Notes: a model not told the origin generated them from the letters alone. DNA of 64,000 nt from Pseudofrankia sp. DC12 (GCF_000966285.1 NZ_KQ031391.1:4108540-4172539); one strand, 5' to 3'; counted from the stretch's first letter, positions 27,081-34,994 are shown. Numbers and translations: made by a program.

Positions 27081-27332
27081 GTGAACATGAAGAAGCACCT
27101 GCCCATCTACGTCACGGCCGCGGCAGTCGCGGTCGTCGTCCTGCTCGTCACCGGGCTGCCTGCGGCGGCTCTGGTCTGGTTCCTGCTGATCGCCGGCTGC
27201 GCTCTGATGATGTTCGTCATGATGCGGGGCATGGGGATGGGAGGGCACGGCCAGAACCGGACCGACGACCACGACGATGACCACGATGGCGACCACCACG
27301 ACCACGGCGGCTCGCCGCGAACTCGCGGGTGA
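27081..27332 (+). CDS. DUF2933-like small membrane protein, His/Asp-rich tail
   Basis: 83 residues from GTG 27081 (GAGGAGG upstream); ATG 27087 is an alternative. Two close hydrophobic segments (IYVTAAAVAVVVLLVTGL and ALVWFLLIAGCALMMFVMM) are followed by RGMGMGGHG and a tail HDDDHDGDHHDHGG. The Met-rich membrane exit and the His/Asp tail look like a metal-binding surface. It has a perfect BlaI-type operator upstream. DUF2933-type proteins are regularly found with copper ATPases; the function is unknown. Confidence 0.8.
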   Translation: MNMKKHLPIYVTAAAVAVVVLLVTGLPAAALVWFLLIAGCALMMFVMMRGMGMGGHGQNRTDDHDDDHDGDHHDHGGSPRTRG

Positions 27333-27630
27333 CGACGGCCTGGCGAGAGCCGAGGAACCCGGAAACAGACGTGCGCGAGGACTGACGCCGCGTACGGCCC
27401 GTGGCCGCCAGTCGTTCTCAACGCGTTGTTGTTCGCCGCCTTCAGGGAAAGCGCCCGCCTACTGACGTGCTGCATCAGGCGCGGGGTCCTGGTAGTCCGA
27501 CGTCGCGGCGACCGCGATCCAGTCCTCGAACATGCCGCGGTAGGCGTCTCACCCAGCCCCGAGGACGCTGAGGCGCCCTATTCTGCCTCTCTTCGAAAGA
27601 TCACGACTACTATCAGCGTGCCGGACGGCC
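27333..27630 (+). other. No intact gene
   Basis: The minus strand around 27480-27545 reads YRGMFEDWIAVAATSDYQD, which looks like a scrap of a real protein, but no start or continuation is visible. Confidence 0.35.
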
Positions 27631-29238
27631 CTATCCCAACGACTTGCAGGCATCTCGGATCTCCCGGACGACCCGCTGACCGGTCGCCGATGTGGGATCG
27701 GTGTTGATGCGCAGGAAGTCCTCCTGGCTGTAGCCGGCCTCCAGCTTCCGCAGGGTGCAGTTGCAGTAGGCCTGCTTGCCGCTGCTCTGCGCGACGCACT
27801 GGTCGAGGTAGACCTTGCGGATGTTCGCGTCGTACTGACGGCCGGTGGTGACGGTTCCGCCGGCGGTCGTGCCTGTGCTGGACGAGCCCTTGCCGCCGGT
27901 CGTTTTCAGCACGAGCACGACCGCGACGACGACGAGAAGAGCCGCGCCGACGGCGAGCATCCGGCCTCGGGATGCCCGCACCTCGCCGACGAGGGCGCGG
28001 GCGGACCTGGTCCGGCCGCCGCGTTCGTCGTCCTCATCGAGGTCGTCGTCCTCGTCGTCCTCGTCGTCGGGCCCGAGGCCGCCGCGCCGGCCCGGACGAC
28101 CTGGATCGGCTCCGCCCATCCGGGCGAGCCCGCCCGGCCGGCCGCGGCCGGCGGCGAGGCGGCCCGCGTACTCGGCACCGTCGTCCCTGTCCTGGTCATC
28201 GTCGACGCGCAGATCGTCGAGGTCCGGGTCGAGGTCGTCGGCGTACCGGGCCCCGCGTGGCCCGGTACCCGAGCCGGGCTTGGTGAACGAGGCCGTGCTG
28301 AACCGCCCGTTGCCTCGGCGAGCGGCGGTATCTGTCGGCAGCGGCCCGGTGGCGTCAACGCCGGCGACCGGCGTCGTCGGCCGGTTCATGGCGGTGCGGG
28401 GACCCCGGTCGAGCCCGCCCGGCGCGCCGCCGCGTGCGCCGTTCGGGCCGGTGCCGCCCGAGCCGGCCCGGCTCTGGGCCGGTCCCGTGGCGGGGCCGCG
28501 GCTCTGGCTGGGGCCGGTTTCGCTCCGCGTCCAGCTGCCGGTGCCCAGTGGGTCGGCCCGGTTGAACGGCCCGGACAGCGGGTCGGCCCGGTCGTAGCCG
28601 CCGCGGGTCGAGCCGGCTGCGCCGAGCGGGTCAACGCGGTTGTAGGGGCCGGTGCCCAGTGGGTCGGGGCGGTCGTAGGGACCGGTACCGAGTGGGTCCC
28701 TGGCCGACCACGACCGGGATTGGCCGGTACCTGGCGCCGACGCTCCTGGGCTCGCCTGGCCGCGGTCCGCGGCGCCGCGCGTCGGTGTCGCCCCGGTAGG
28801 CCAGTGGGCGCCGGTGTCCCAGGGGTTCGCCCCGGTCGCCGGGTCCGGGCCGTAGTCGGCCTGGCCGGATCCGGTGGCGGGCGGTTGCGGGTATGGGCCG
28901 GTGGCCGGAGACCACGAGGCTTCTCGGTCGCGGCCGGCGCGAGGGTCGGAGTCGAACAGCGGGAAGCTGCCGGTCCGTGGCTCGTCGTAGGCCTGCTGGC
29001 CCGTGTCTGAGAGCCCGTAGCCGCCGATGTCCGCCTGCGCCGGCAGATGAGCAGTGCCACCCGCGCCGACCCCGTACTCGCCGGTCGAACCGCCGCGGGC
29101 CGCGGCGGGACCGGTCGGGCCGGCGGCCATGGTGCCGCCGCCGGGGCGTGACGTCGTCGGCTGCCAGGCCTGGGCGCTCTCGTGCCATACGTAGGTGCCG
29201 TCGTCGCTGACCCAGCGGCCGTGCTCGTCGAGGCGCAT
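27631..29238 (-). CDS. Membrane-anchored protein with long disordered Gly/Pro/Thr region
   Basis: 535 residues starting MRLDEHGRWVSDDGTYVW, a WW-like opening often seen in actinobacterial disordered proteins; GAAGGATC precedes the ATG. Residues ~40-330 are low complexity, with repeats of DPLGTGPYDRPDPLGTGPYN type. An acidic stretch (DLDPDLDDLRVDDDQDRDD) and DDEDDEDDDLDEDDE come before one membrane helix (MLAVGAALLVVVAVVLVL). The outer C-terminal domain (~95 residues) has three Cys (YLDQCVAQSS, QAYCNCTLRK) plus DACKSLG, a small disulfide-bonded fold. Function unknown. Confidence 0.82.
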   Translation of the reverse strand: MRLDEHGRWVSDDGTYVWHESAQAWQPTTSRPGGGTMAAGPTGPAAARGGSTGEYGVGAGGTAHLPAQADIGGYGLSDTGQQAYDEPRTGSFPLFDSDPRAGRDREASWSPATGPYPQPPATGSGQADYGPDPATGANPWDTGAHWPTGATPTRGAADRGQASPGASAPGTGQSRSWSARDPLGTGPYDRPDPLGTGPYNRVDPLGAAGSTRGGYDRADPLSGPFNRADPLGTGSWTRSETGPSQSRGPATGPAQSRAGSGGTGPNGARGGAPGGLDRGPRTAMNRPTTPVAGVDATGPLPTDTAARRGNGRFSTASFTKPGSGTGPRGARYADDLDPDLDDLRVDDDQDRDDGAEYAGRLAAGRGRPGGLARMGGADPGRPGRRGGLGPDDEDDEDDDLDEDDERGGRTRSARALVGEVRASRGRMLAVGAALLVVVAVVLVLKTTGGKGSSSTGTTAGGTVTTGRQYDANIRKVYLDQCVAQSSGKQAYCNCTLRKLEAGYSQEDFLRINTDPTSATGQRVVREIRDACKSLG

Positions 29239-29457
29239 GTGTGATCCTTCGGGTGCAGACGGACGTTCCAGGGGTGCCACCAACGGCGCGGCCTCAGCGC
29301 CGGGGTACGTACCGGCCATCTCCAACCCAGCCCAACGCCGCCCACAGGCGACGCTGGAGGGGCCCCGGGCCAGGCCATCAGGTCGTGGATCGAACCTCCT
29401 GATCCACGAGGCGTGACCGATCCGCGATCGCCGGCACTAGCCAGTTCTGGAAGTCGG

Positions 29458-29680
29458 TCAGCGTAGCCATGGGTTGATTGCGGCAGTGGTGACCGTTGCT
29501 GCATAGCGGACGGCTAGCTTTTCGTAGCGGATGGCGACTACGCGGTGCCGCGTGAGCCTGTTGATCCCGCACTCGACGGCATGCCGCTGCTTGTAGGCCT
29601 CCCTGGCGAACGCAGGGGGCCGGCCACCCTTTGGCCCGCGCCTGCGCCGACGGGCGGCCCCGCCGAGGGCGGCAGGCATC
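29458..29680 (-). pseudogene. 3' fragment of an IS5-family transposase
   Basis: RRRGPKGGRPPAF followed by QRHAVECGINRLTRHRVVA, IRYEKLAVRY and AAINPWLR is the C-terminal end of IS5/IS1648-type transposases, including the last catalytic Glu region. The N-terminal two thirds and the inverted repeats are absent. Confidence 0.75.
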
Positions 29681-29717
29681 CGGCGCCTGTCACGGTCAGT
29701 CGGTCGTCTTTGCTCGG

Positions 29718-30026
29718 CTACTGCCGTTGACCGGCGGCCACGGCCCCGGCGAAGAAGACCAACGCGCCGACCGGGTAGCCGGCGACGAGATCCACCAACC
29801 CCGACGGCTCCCCGCCGAACGCCCCAAGGTGTGCCAGCCAATGGACCAGCGCGATCACCACCCCGGCCGCCATCAGCACCTGGCCGGTCCGGATGATCCG
29901 CCGCTTGCGGCGGTACCGGGCGCGCCGTTCAGCCGCCTTCCGTTCGTGGGCCGTCAGCCCAGGAGCGCGCGTGTCCGCGCGGGTCGGCGCGGCGGGTGAG
30001 TCGTCGCCACTGGTCTTCTTGGTCAT
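29718..30026 (-). CDS. Small two-span membrane protein (paralogue A)
   Basis: 102 residues starting MTKKTSGDDSPAAP. A basic segment LTAHERKAAERRARYRRKRR precedes two helices (TGQVLMAAGVVIALVHWLAHL, LVAGYPVGALVFFAGAVAA) and the end GQRQ. It is closely related to the protein at 34755-34994. A BlaI-type palindrome lies 38 bp upstream. I do not recognise a characterised family. The two paralogues flank the BlaI-regulated stretch, so they may act in the same membrane response. Confidence 0.78.
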   Translation of the reverse strand: MTKKTSGDDSPAAPTRADTRAPGLTAHERKAAERRARYRRKRRIIRTGQVLMAAGVVIALVHWLAHLGAFGGEPSGLVDLVAGYPVGALVFFAGAVAAGQRQ

Positions 30027-30063
30027 GCCGGGAACCGTCCGAGGCAGGCAGCACAGCAAGGTC

Positions 30064-30080
30064 AACTAAAGAGTATAGTA
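30064..30080 (-). promoter_or_regulatory. BlaI-type operator (paralogue A)
   Basis: AACTAA-N5-ATAGTA. On the coding strand it contains TACTAT and TATACT, either of which is a good -10 hexamer. Confidence 0.65.
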
Positions 30081-30311
30081 CTAGCCGCTGTCGTTTCAAT
30101 CTGCCTCAACGCCGCCGGCGACCTGGGTGTCCCAAGGACTGTGCGCGGGGCACCGACCGGATGGTGCGACTCTCGCGGGCCGCGGCCGACCCCGCCGGTC
30201 ACGGCCGACCCCGCCGGTCACGGCCGACCCTCCGAGTCGTCGGGCACGATGAACGGTCCGGGGTCCGAGGCGTTCCGGTGGCGGCGTCCGGTGTCACCTA
30301 CGCCAACTATC

Positions 30312-30328
30312 TACTACGATCAGTAGTT
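30312..30328 (+). promoter_or_regulatory. BlaI-type operator without intact gene
   Basis: TACTAC-N5-GTAGTT. The context CCAACTATCTACTACGAT offers TACGAT as -10. The only thing downstream is the truncated riboswitch. Confidence 0.7.
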
Positions 30329-30359
30329 GGTTAGGAGGGCGACCGCCATCGCCCCCGAC

Positions 30360-30446
30360 CGCACGCCGGGTCCCGCTCCCGGTCCGGCGATACCCCTTCG
30401 ACGCGGTCGGGGCAGGAGCGTGGGGCCTACGTTCCACCGGGCGCCT
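30360..30446 (+). promoter_or_regulatory. 5' half of a c-di-AMP riboswitch (remnant)
   Basis: The stretch CGGTCCGGCGATACCCCTTC, then GGGGCAGGAGCG and ACGTTCCACCGGGCGCC, is nearly identical to the 5' half of the riboswitch at 32096-32278, with several changes in conserved positions. The conserved 3' half (GACAGC...CCTCG) is missing, so it cannot fold as a working aptamer. Confidence 0.6.
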
Positions 30447-31037
30447 GGCGAACTGGAGCTGAGGCAGGTCGACGCACAGAAGCCGATCGCTTCTGTCGTC
30501 GGGTGGCCGCGGTCATGGCGGGACACGGATCGGCAAGGCGGACACGTCTGACCGGCCGGCTACCGAGGCGCCCGCGCGCAGCGCCCATGTGACTACGACG
30601 GACCGTCCGAGCACCGCCCAGCGCGGGGTGGCTGCCACCCGAACCGGCGGACGACCGAGCCATCCGCGCCGCCGGCTTCGTCGTCGAGGAGATTGACCCG
30701 GCTCACGTTCCGACCCGTTCGGTTCCTTCCGCCGCCCGACCAGATCCTTGGCCGCGCCCAGCTGCCACTTATCGACGGTACCGCTACGAGCTCCATGCGG
30801 AGGAGGTCGGGCACGGGCTGGAGGATCACGATGTCCAGTCCGGTCGCTGACGGGTCCGCGCGGCTGTCGCCGCGGGGGCGGCGCAGTCCGCCCTCGCGCC
30901 GTACCCATCACAGTGTTCCCGCGTCCGGTGGTCCTCCGTCGCCGACCTGGGCGATTGATCAGAGGTCTCGGTCGGCAGGCCCGGACGAGGGTGCCCGCGG
31001 GACGGCTGGGGGACCGGCCCGCGGGCGCCACTTAGCG

Positions 31038-32081
31038 CTACCGTACGCGGCCGACGGAGTAGGACGAGGTCCAGATGGTTTCGAGCTTGACCACGTCGCC
31101 GCTCTTCGGCGCGACCCAGATCTTTCCGTCGCCGGCGTAGATGCCCTCGTGGTAGATCGACCCGGGCTCGCCAAAGAAGATCAGGTCACCGGGTTGTTCC
31201 GAGCCGCGCGCGATCCTGATCGTCGCCGCGAACTGCTGGTCGGTGGTGCGTGGCAGCGTCTTGCCGAGCTGTCTGTAGACGTACTGCACCAGCCCCGAGC
31301 AGTCGAAGCTGTACGGGCCCTCCGCCCCGTACACATACGGCTTGCCCGCCTGCAGCGATGCCAGGTACACCGCCTTCTCCCCGATCGTCGTCGCCCCTGT
31401 GGGCGCGACGGTGACGGTCTCGCCTGCGGGCGCGCGGCTGGCGGCCGGGAGGACAGGCGCGGGCGGCGCCGGGTGGACCCGGACGACCGCCGGGTCGGAG
31501 GTCACCGCCTCCAGCTCTTGGCTGCCGGCGAATGTCGCCCTGATCTGGGTGGTCGTCAGGACCCGCGCGGTGTAGCTGGCGTAGCCGCCCGCGTCCGTGC
31601 GTAGTGCCTTGAATGTCGTCCAGCCGCTCGGGAACAGTGCCTGGACGAGGATGTCCCGGTCCGCGAGGGCGCCGCCGCCCCGCGTGGTGAGCCGGAAGCC
31701 GACCTCGACCGGCTCGTCGGCGTTCACCGTGACGTCGGGGACGGCCGGCGCCAACGAGACTGCCGTGCGCAGACGGAAGGCGACCGGCAGGGCCAACTCG
31801 GAGGTGGGGTCCGCAGCGGGAGTCGCCGCGCTTCCCAGGGCGGCGCCCAGCAAGTTGGCGGTGATCCCCTGCGCGCCGGTGTCCGAATCCGCCGCGGCGG
31901 GGCCAAGGGAGCCGGTCAACGCCACCCCGGACAAGGCCATGGTGCCCGTGGTGAGCGCCGCGACGGTGGCGCGACTCGAGGTCCGAGCCAGCAGGGACCC
32001 TGAGCGAAGGCGGGTCCGGTGACGACCGCGCCCGGCGGTGGCTGGACTGCGTTCGGACCGATGTGGTTCGCGTGCTTGCAC
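31038..32081 (-). CDS. NlpC/P60 cell-wall hydrolase under riboswitch control
   Basis: 347 residues from GTG 32081, with AAAGG seven bases upstream. A basic N-region and signal segment (ATVAALTTGTMALSGVALTG) precede an Ig-like domain (ADEPVEVGFRLTTRGGGAL, ATFAGSQELEAVTSDPA). The C-terminal NlpC/P60 domain has YSFDCSGLVQYVYRQLG (catalytic Cys), PGDLIFFGEPGSIYHEGIYA (His) and the strand KIWVAPKSGDVVKLE. It is an exported peptidoglycan peptidase. Its leader carries a c-di-AMP riboswitch and a BlaI-type operator, so expression answers to both the BlaI signal and second-messenger status. Confidence 0.92.
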   Translation of the reverse strand: MQAREPHRSERSPATAGRGRHRTRLRSGSLLARTSSRATVAALTTGTMALSGVALTGSLGPAAADSDTGAQGITANLLGAALGSAATPAADPTSELALPVAFRLRTAVSLAPAVPDVTVNADEPVEVGFRLTTRGGGALADRDILVQALFPSGWTTFKALRTDAGGYASYTARVLTTTQIRATFAGSQELEAVTSDPAVVRVHPAPPAPVLPAASRAPAGETVTVAPTGATTIGEKAVYLASLQAGKPYVYGAEGPYSFDCSGLVQYVYRQLGKTLPRTTDQQFAATIRIARGSEQPGDLIFFGEPGSIYHEGIYAGDGKIWVAPKSGDVVKLETIWTSSYSVGRVR

Positions 32082-32095
32082 GTGAAACCTTTCCC

Positions 32096-32278
32096 AGACG
32101 CCTGCGAGGTGAGCTGTCGGGTTCGGGCGGGAAGCCCGGCCGGCCGTTGTGACACACGGGCGGCTTCACCCCGAGGGCGCCGCAGGGGGATGCGGCACCC
32201 GGTGGAACGTGGTTCCCCCGCTCCTGCCCCGGCTGCGTCGAAGGGGTATCGCCGGACCGGGGGCAGGACTCGGCGTAC
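32096..32278 (-). promoter_or_regulatory. c-di-AMP (ydaO/yuaA-type) riboswitch
   Basis: Reading the minus strand, the conserved pieces come in order: GCCGAGTCCTGCCCC, GGGGCAGGAGCGGGGGAACC, GGGGTGAAGCCGCC, then CCCGAACCCGACAGCTCACC followed by TCGCAGGCGT. These are the ydaO-yuaA hallmark segments, in the usual actinobacterial place: directly before an NlpC/P60 gene. Ligand binding normally turns expression off. Its 3' end lies 15 bp from the start codon. Confidence 0.93.
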
Positions 32279-32310
32279 GGTCCGGCGGCGATAGCGACCC
32301 ACACGCTAGC

Positions 32311-32327
32311 AACTACACGGGATAGTA
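32311..32327 (-). promoter_or_regulatory. BlaI-type operator (riboswitch/NlpC gene)
   Basis: AACTAC-N5-ATAGTA. The minus-strand half-site TACTAT is a good -10 hexamer about 35 bp before the riboswitch begins. Confidence 0.75.
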
Positions 32328-32417
32328 GATTGAGGGGGGTTGGCAGCGCCGGGTGTCGCCTGCCGGATGTGTCGAACCACCGTGGTCGGATCGAGCCGTT
32401 GGCCCCGCGCGGGCGAA

Positions 32418-33971
32418 TCAGGCGCGGGGATGTCCGCGAGGCCCGATCGGGGGCAGCTGCGCGGCCGGCCGGCGGGTGACCTGGTGGACGTGCGCGAGCA
32501 GGAATCCGAGCAGAGCCAGCCCGAGTGCGTAGAGGGCCGCGCCGGCGAGGAATTCCCGGGCGGTCGGCCCGCTGTCGGCGGCACCGCGGGACGGCAGGTA
32601 CAGCTCACGGCGTTCGGTGACGGCACCCGCGTGGCGGGCGTCGAGCGGGACCCACGCCTCGACGTCGCCGCGCAAGGTGTCGTGGAACTCGGTGTAGACG
32701 AACCAACGCCCGGTGGCCGCGACCTGCAGCCGGCCGGAGAAAGCGCAGCCGCCGCCGGCGCCTCTCAACAGGCCTACCACGGTCTTTCCTGCACGGCGGG
32801 CCACCAGCTGCCGCGGAACGAGCCGCGGACAAGCGCCGGTGGCTGGACCGTTCGAGGCGCCGGTGCGCGCGGACGTGGTCACGGCCCAGACGGTGGCGGT
32901 GAGGGTGCCGCGCCCGTCGGAGGTGGCGGTCAGCAGCACGGGGAAGGTGCCACGTCCCTGGCCGGGGTCGTGCGCCGACGCGGGTTTCTCCCACCCGACC
33001 GCCAGCAGTGCCGCGATCGCAACGAGCAGAACAGCCGGGCCGCGAGCCCGAAACTGCGGCGTCATGGCGAGCAGGCACAGCAGGAACAGCACGATGACCG
33101 GGACCGCCGTCGTGGCGACGGCTCTCGCCGGGACGTTGGTCAGGCCCGTGGCGGCGGCGAGCCAGGTCGTCGCGGCCACCCCGGCCGCGCCGGCGGCCAG
33201 CCGTGCCGCCGGCGCGCGCAGCGGTACCTCGGCGAGGGCGGCACCGAGAACGGCGACCGGAAGGTCCGGGCGGCTGCGTCCGAGGGCGGCCAGGCCGGCC
33301 GCGATCGCGAGGCGGACCAGCGCGTAGCCGACGACGGCGCGCAGCACTGGCAGCGGCCCAGGCACCGCGGCCCTGATCACGGTCGCGGCCAGCAGGGTGC
33401 TCGCGAGCAGCGCCGGCAGGTAGAGGGCCTCGTCGAACTGCGGCACGTCGGTCTCGAACTCCAGTACCGGCACGGCGGTGGCGCCGAGGATGAGAGTGCC
33501 GGTCGCGGACAGCGCCCAGTCGGCGCCGTGGCCGGGCCTCGCGCCGAGCAGGACGCCGGTGACGAGGGCGAGCGTGCCGAACACGCCGAGCAGGTGCGGT
33601 GGGCTCCACAACACGGAGTCCCGCCCGAAGGCCGCATGCCACGCGGCGTCGACCGGTGCCGACAGCAGCATCAGCGTCCCGCCCAGCCCGGCGAGCAGCA
33701 GCGGCCGATGGCGCAGGACCGCACCGGCGGAGCGGGTCGCGCGCAGCGCTGCCACCCCCCAGGCGACGACGCCCACGCCCACCACCGCCACCGAGCCGTA
33801 GAGCAGCAGGTGCGGCGGGATCGCCGCGCTGTCGCGCCCGCTGTCGGTGTGCCAGGCGTCATCCCAGTAGGTGGCGAACAGCGCCGCCATGCCCACGAGC
33901 GCCACAAGGGGCAGCAACCCCGTCGGCTGCCGCACCGTGCGACTCGTATGTCCCGAAAGTGCGACATCCAT
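32418..33971 (-). CDS. Polytopic membrane protein with duplicated AWH..GRDS motif
   Basis: 517 residues from ATG 33971 with about ten helices. A motif of the form DxAWHxxxGRDSxxxxPPHLL occurs twice (DDAWHTDSGRDS then PPHLLLYG near residue 40; DAAWHAAFGRDS then PPHLLGVFG near residue 110), so the N-terminal half is an internal duplication; the His/Asp pairs may bind a metal. A soluble segment after helix eight (residues ~330-460) ends in a last helix LYALGLALLGFLLAHVH. The start is set by TTGACG-N17-CATATT placing the transcript start at the ATG (leaderless); the frame is open to GTG 33989. It is divergent from a TetR gene with an operator over both starts. Function unknown. Confidence 0.8.
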   Translation of the reverse strand: MDVALSGHTSRTVRQPTGLLPLVALVGMAALFATYWDDAWHTDSGRDSAAIPPHLLLYGSVAVVGVGVVAWGVAALRATRSAGAVLRHRPLLLAGLGGTLMLLSAPVDAAWHAAFGRDSVLWSPPHLLGVFGTLALVTGVLLGARPGHGADWALSATGTLILGATAVPVLEFETDVPQFDEALYLPALLASTLLAATVIRAAVPGPLPVLRAVVGYALVRLAIAAGLAALGRSRPDLPVAVLGAALAEVPLRAPAARLAAGAAGVAATTWLAAATGLTNVPARAVATTAVPVIVLFLLCLLAMTPQFRARGPAVLLVAIAALLAVGWEKPASAHDPGQGRGTFPVLLTATSDGRGTLTATVWAVTTSARTGASNGPATGACPRLVPRQLVARRAGKTVVGLLRGAGGGCAFSGRLQVAATGRWFVYTEFHDTLRGDVEAWVPLDARHAGAVTERRELYLPSRGAADSGPTAREFLAGAALYALGLALLGFLLAHVHQVTRRPAAQLPPIGPRGHPRA

Positions 33972-33976
33972 GTCGC
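33961..33976 (-). promoter_or_regulatory. TetR operator over two leaderless starts
   Basis: GCGACAT-CC-ATGTCGC is a perfect palindrome covering the start of the membrane-protein gene. Between it and the tetR ATG (33992) lies TATGAT (33980-33985), a -10 for tetR whose transcript would also begin at or near its ATG. Confidence 0.78.
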
Positions 33977-33991
33977 GAATATGATTCACCT

Positions 33992-34615
33992 ATGGATAGA
34001 CGTCAAGAGGCGGCGATCGAGCCCGCGCTGGTGGACGCGACCGCCGCCGCGACCAGCAAGTGGGGGCTAGCCGACGTCACGCTCGAACGGGTCGCGGACC
34101 AGGCCGGCCTTTCCCGGGCTACCTTGCACCGTCGGGGCGTAACCCGTGACGCGCTGGTCGGCGCCCTGACAGCGCGAGCCGCTGAGGAGTTCCGCGCCGC
34201 CGTGTGGCCGGCCCTCACCGGACCAGGCACCGCCGCCGAACGGCTGCACGCCGCCTTGGACGGGCTGTGTGCCGCCGCCGACGCCCACCTACAGCTGCTG
34301 GCCGGGCTGTTCCTCGCCCGAGGCGAGGTCTTTCACGAGCCCGGCCCAGACAGCCTCACGATTGACACGTTCGCAGGGCCGTTCGAGCGGCTCCTGCGCG
34401 ACGGCGCCCTCGACGGCACGCTGCGCGACGTCCCGCCGACCATGACCGCGACCGTGTTGTTCAACACGGCCGGCTGGGGATATGTACACCTGCGCGCCAG
34501 CCACGGCTGGCCAGCCCAGCGCGCACGCCCGGCGGTGATCGACCTCGTCCTGCGTGGACTTCTCCACGGCGACTCACCGGACGCGACCGACCGGCAGGCG
34601 ACCGCCGACATATAA
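33992..34615 (+). CDS. TetR-family regulator
   Basis: 207 residues. The N-terminal HTH reads KWGLADVTLERVADQAGLSR and then ATLHRRGVTRDALVGAL, the TetR pattern with a slightly unusual RRG in place of YYHF. The ligand domain follows (LQLLAGLFLARGEVFHEPGP, MTATVLFNTAGWGYVHLRAS). It is divergent from, and probably represses, the membrane protein at 32418-33971 through the shared palindrome. The inducer is unknown. Confidence 0.9.
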   Translation: MDRRQEAAIEPALVDATAAATSKWGLADVTLERVADQAGLSRATLHRRGVTRDALVGALTARAAEEFRAAVWPALTGPGTAAERLHAALDGLCAAADAHLQLLAGLFLARGEVFHEPGPDSLTIDTFAGPFERLLRDGALDGTLRDVPPTMTATVLFNTAGWGYVHLRASHGWPAQRARPAVIDLVLRGLLHGDSPDATDRQATADI

Positions 34616-34630
34616 CTATTCCTGGCCGTA
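34614..34630 (+). promoter_or_regulatory. Degenerate BlaI-type site (paralogue B)
   Basis: AACTAT-N5-GCCGTA has a perfect left half and only GTA of the right half. Its position before the paralogue of a gene with a good operator supports it; on sequence alone it is weak. Confidence 0.35.
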
Positions 34631-34754
34631 CCCTTTGGCATCGTCGATGTCCTCGATGCTCGCCTGCTGTTCGGACGGTTCCCGGCGTGCCCAAAGGACC
34701 CGTGGTGACAGCGAGCCCGGCACGCCGACGCGCCCCGATTCGCCCGGGTCGGGG

Positions 34755-34994
34755 ATGACAGCCCACGAACGGAAGGCTGCCCAGCGGCGCGCCCGGTACC
34801 GCCGCAAGCGGCGGATCATCCGGACTGGGCAGGCGCTGATGACCCTCGGAGCCGTAGTTGCTCTGGCCCACCTGCTGGCGCACCTTAGCGCTTTCGGTGG
34901 CCCGCCGTCGGGGCCGGCCGACCTCGTCGCTGGCAACCCACTGGCGGCGGCGGTGTTCATCGGCGGCGCCGTCGCGGCGGGCCGACGGCAGTAG
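34755..34994 (+). CDS. Small two-span membrane protein (paralogue B)
   Basis: 79 residues from ATG 34755: MTAHERKAAQRRARYRRKRR, then TGQALMTLGAVVALAHLLAHL and LVAGNPLAAAVFIGGAVAA, ending GRRQ. It aligns over its whole length with the protein at 29718-30026, which has about 20 extra N-terminal residues; here ATG 34647 in the same frame would add 36. A BlaI-family gene follows at 35169. Confidence 0.72.
   Translation: MTAHERKAAQRRARYRRKRRIIRTGQALMTLGAVVALAHLLAHLSAFGGPPSGPADLVAGNPLAAAVFIGGAVAAGRRQ

Larger units (their letters stand above)
30081..31037 (+). other. Non-coding kilobase with orphan operator and riboswitch remnant
   Basis: No convincing gene. It contains three copies of GACCCCGCCGGTCACGGC (tandem, about 30187-30225), a good BlaI-type palindrome at 30312 and a half riboswitch at 30360-30446 with no gene behind it. 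I read it as the broken duplicate of the operator-riboswitch-NlpC leader at 32327-32096. Confidence 0.55.

Noticed and set aside
26968..27084. 38-codon upstream ORF with three Cys ending at the DUF2933 start
   Set aside because: The best -10 (TAGTAT) overlaps its ATG, so the transcript would start downstream of it; no ribosome binding site.
27601..27617. Further BlaI-type site (GACTACTATCAGCG)
   Set aside because: Only one half matches; the right half does not fit the palindrome.
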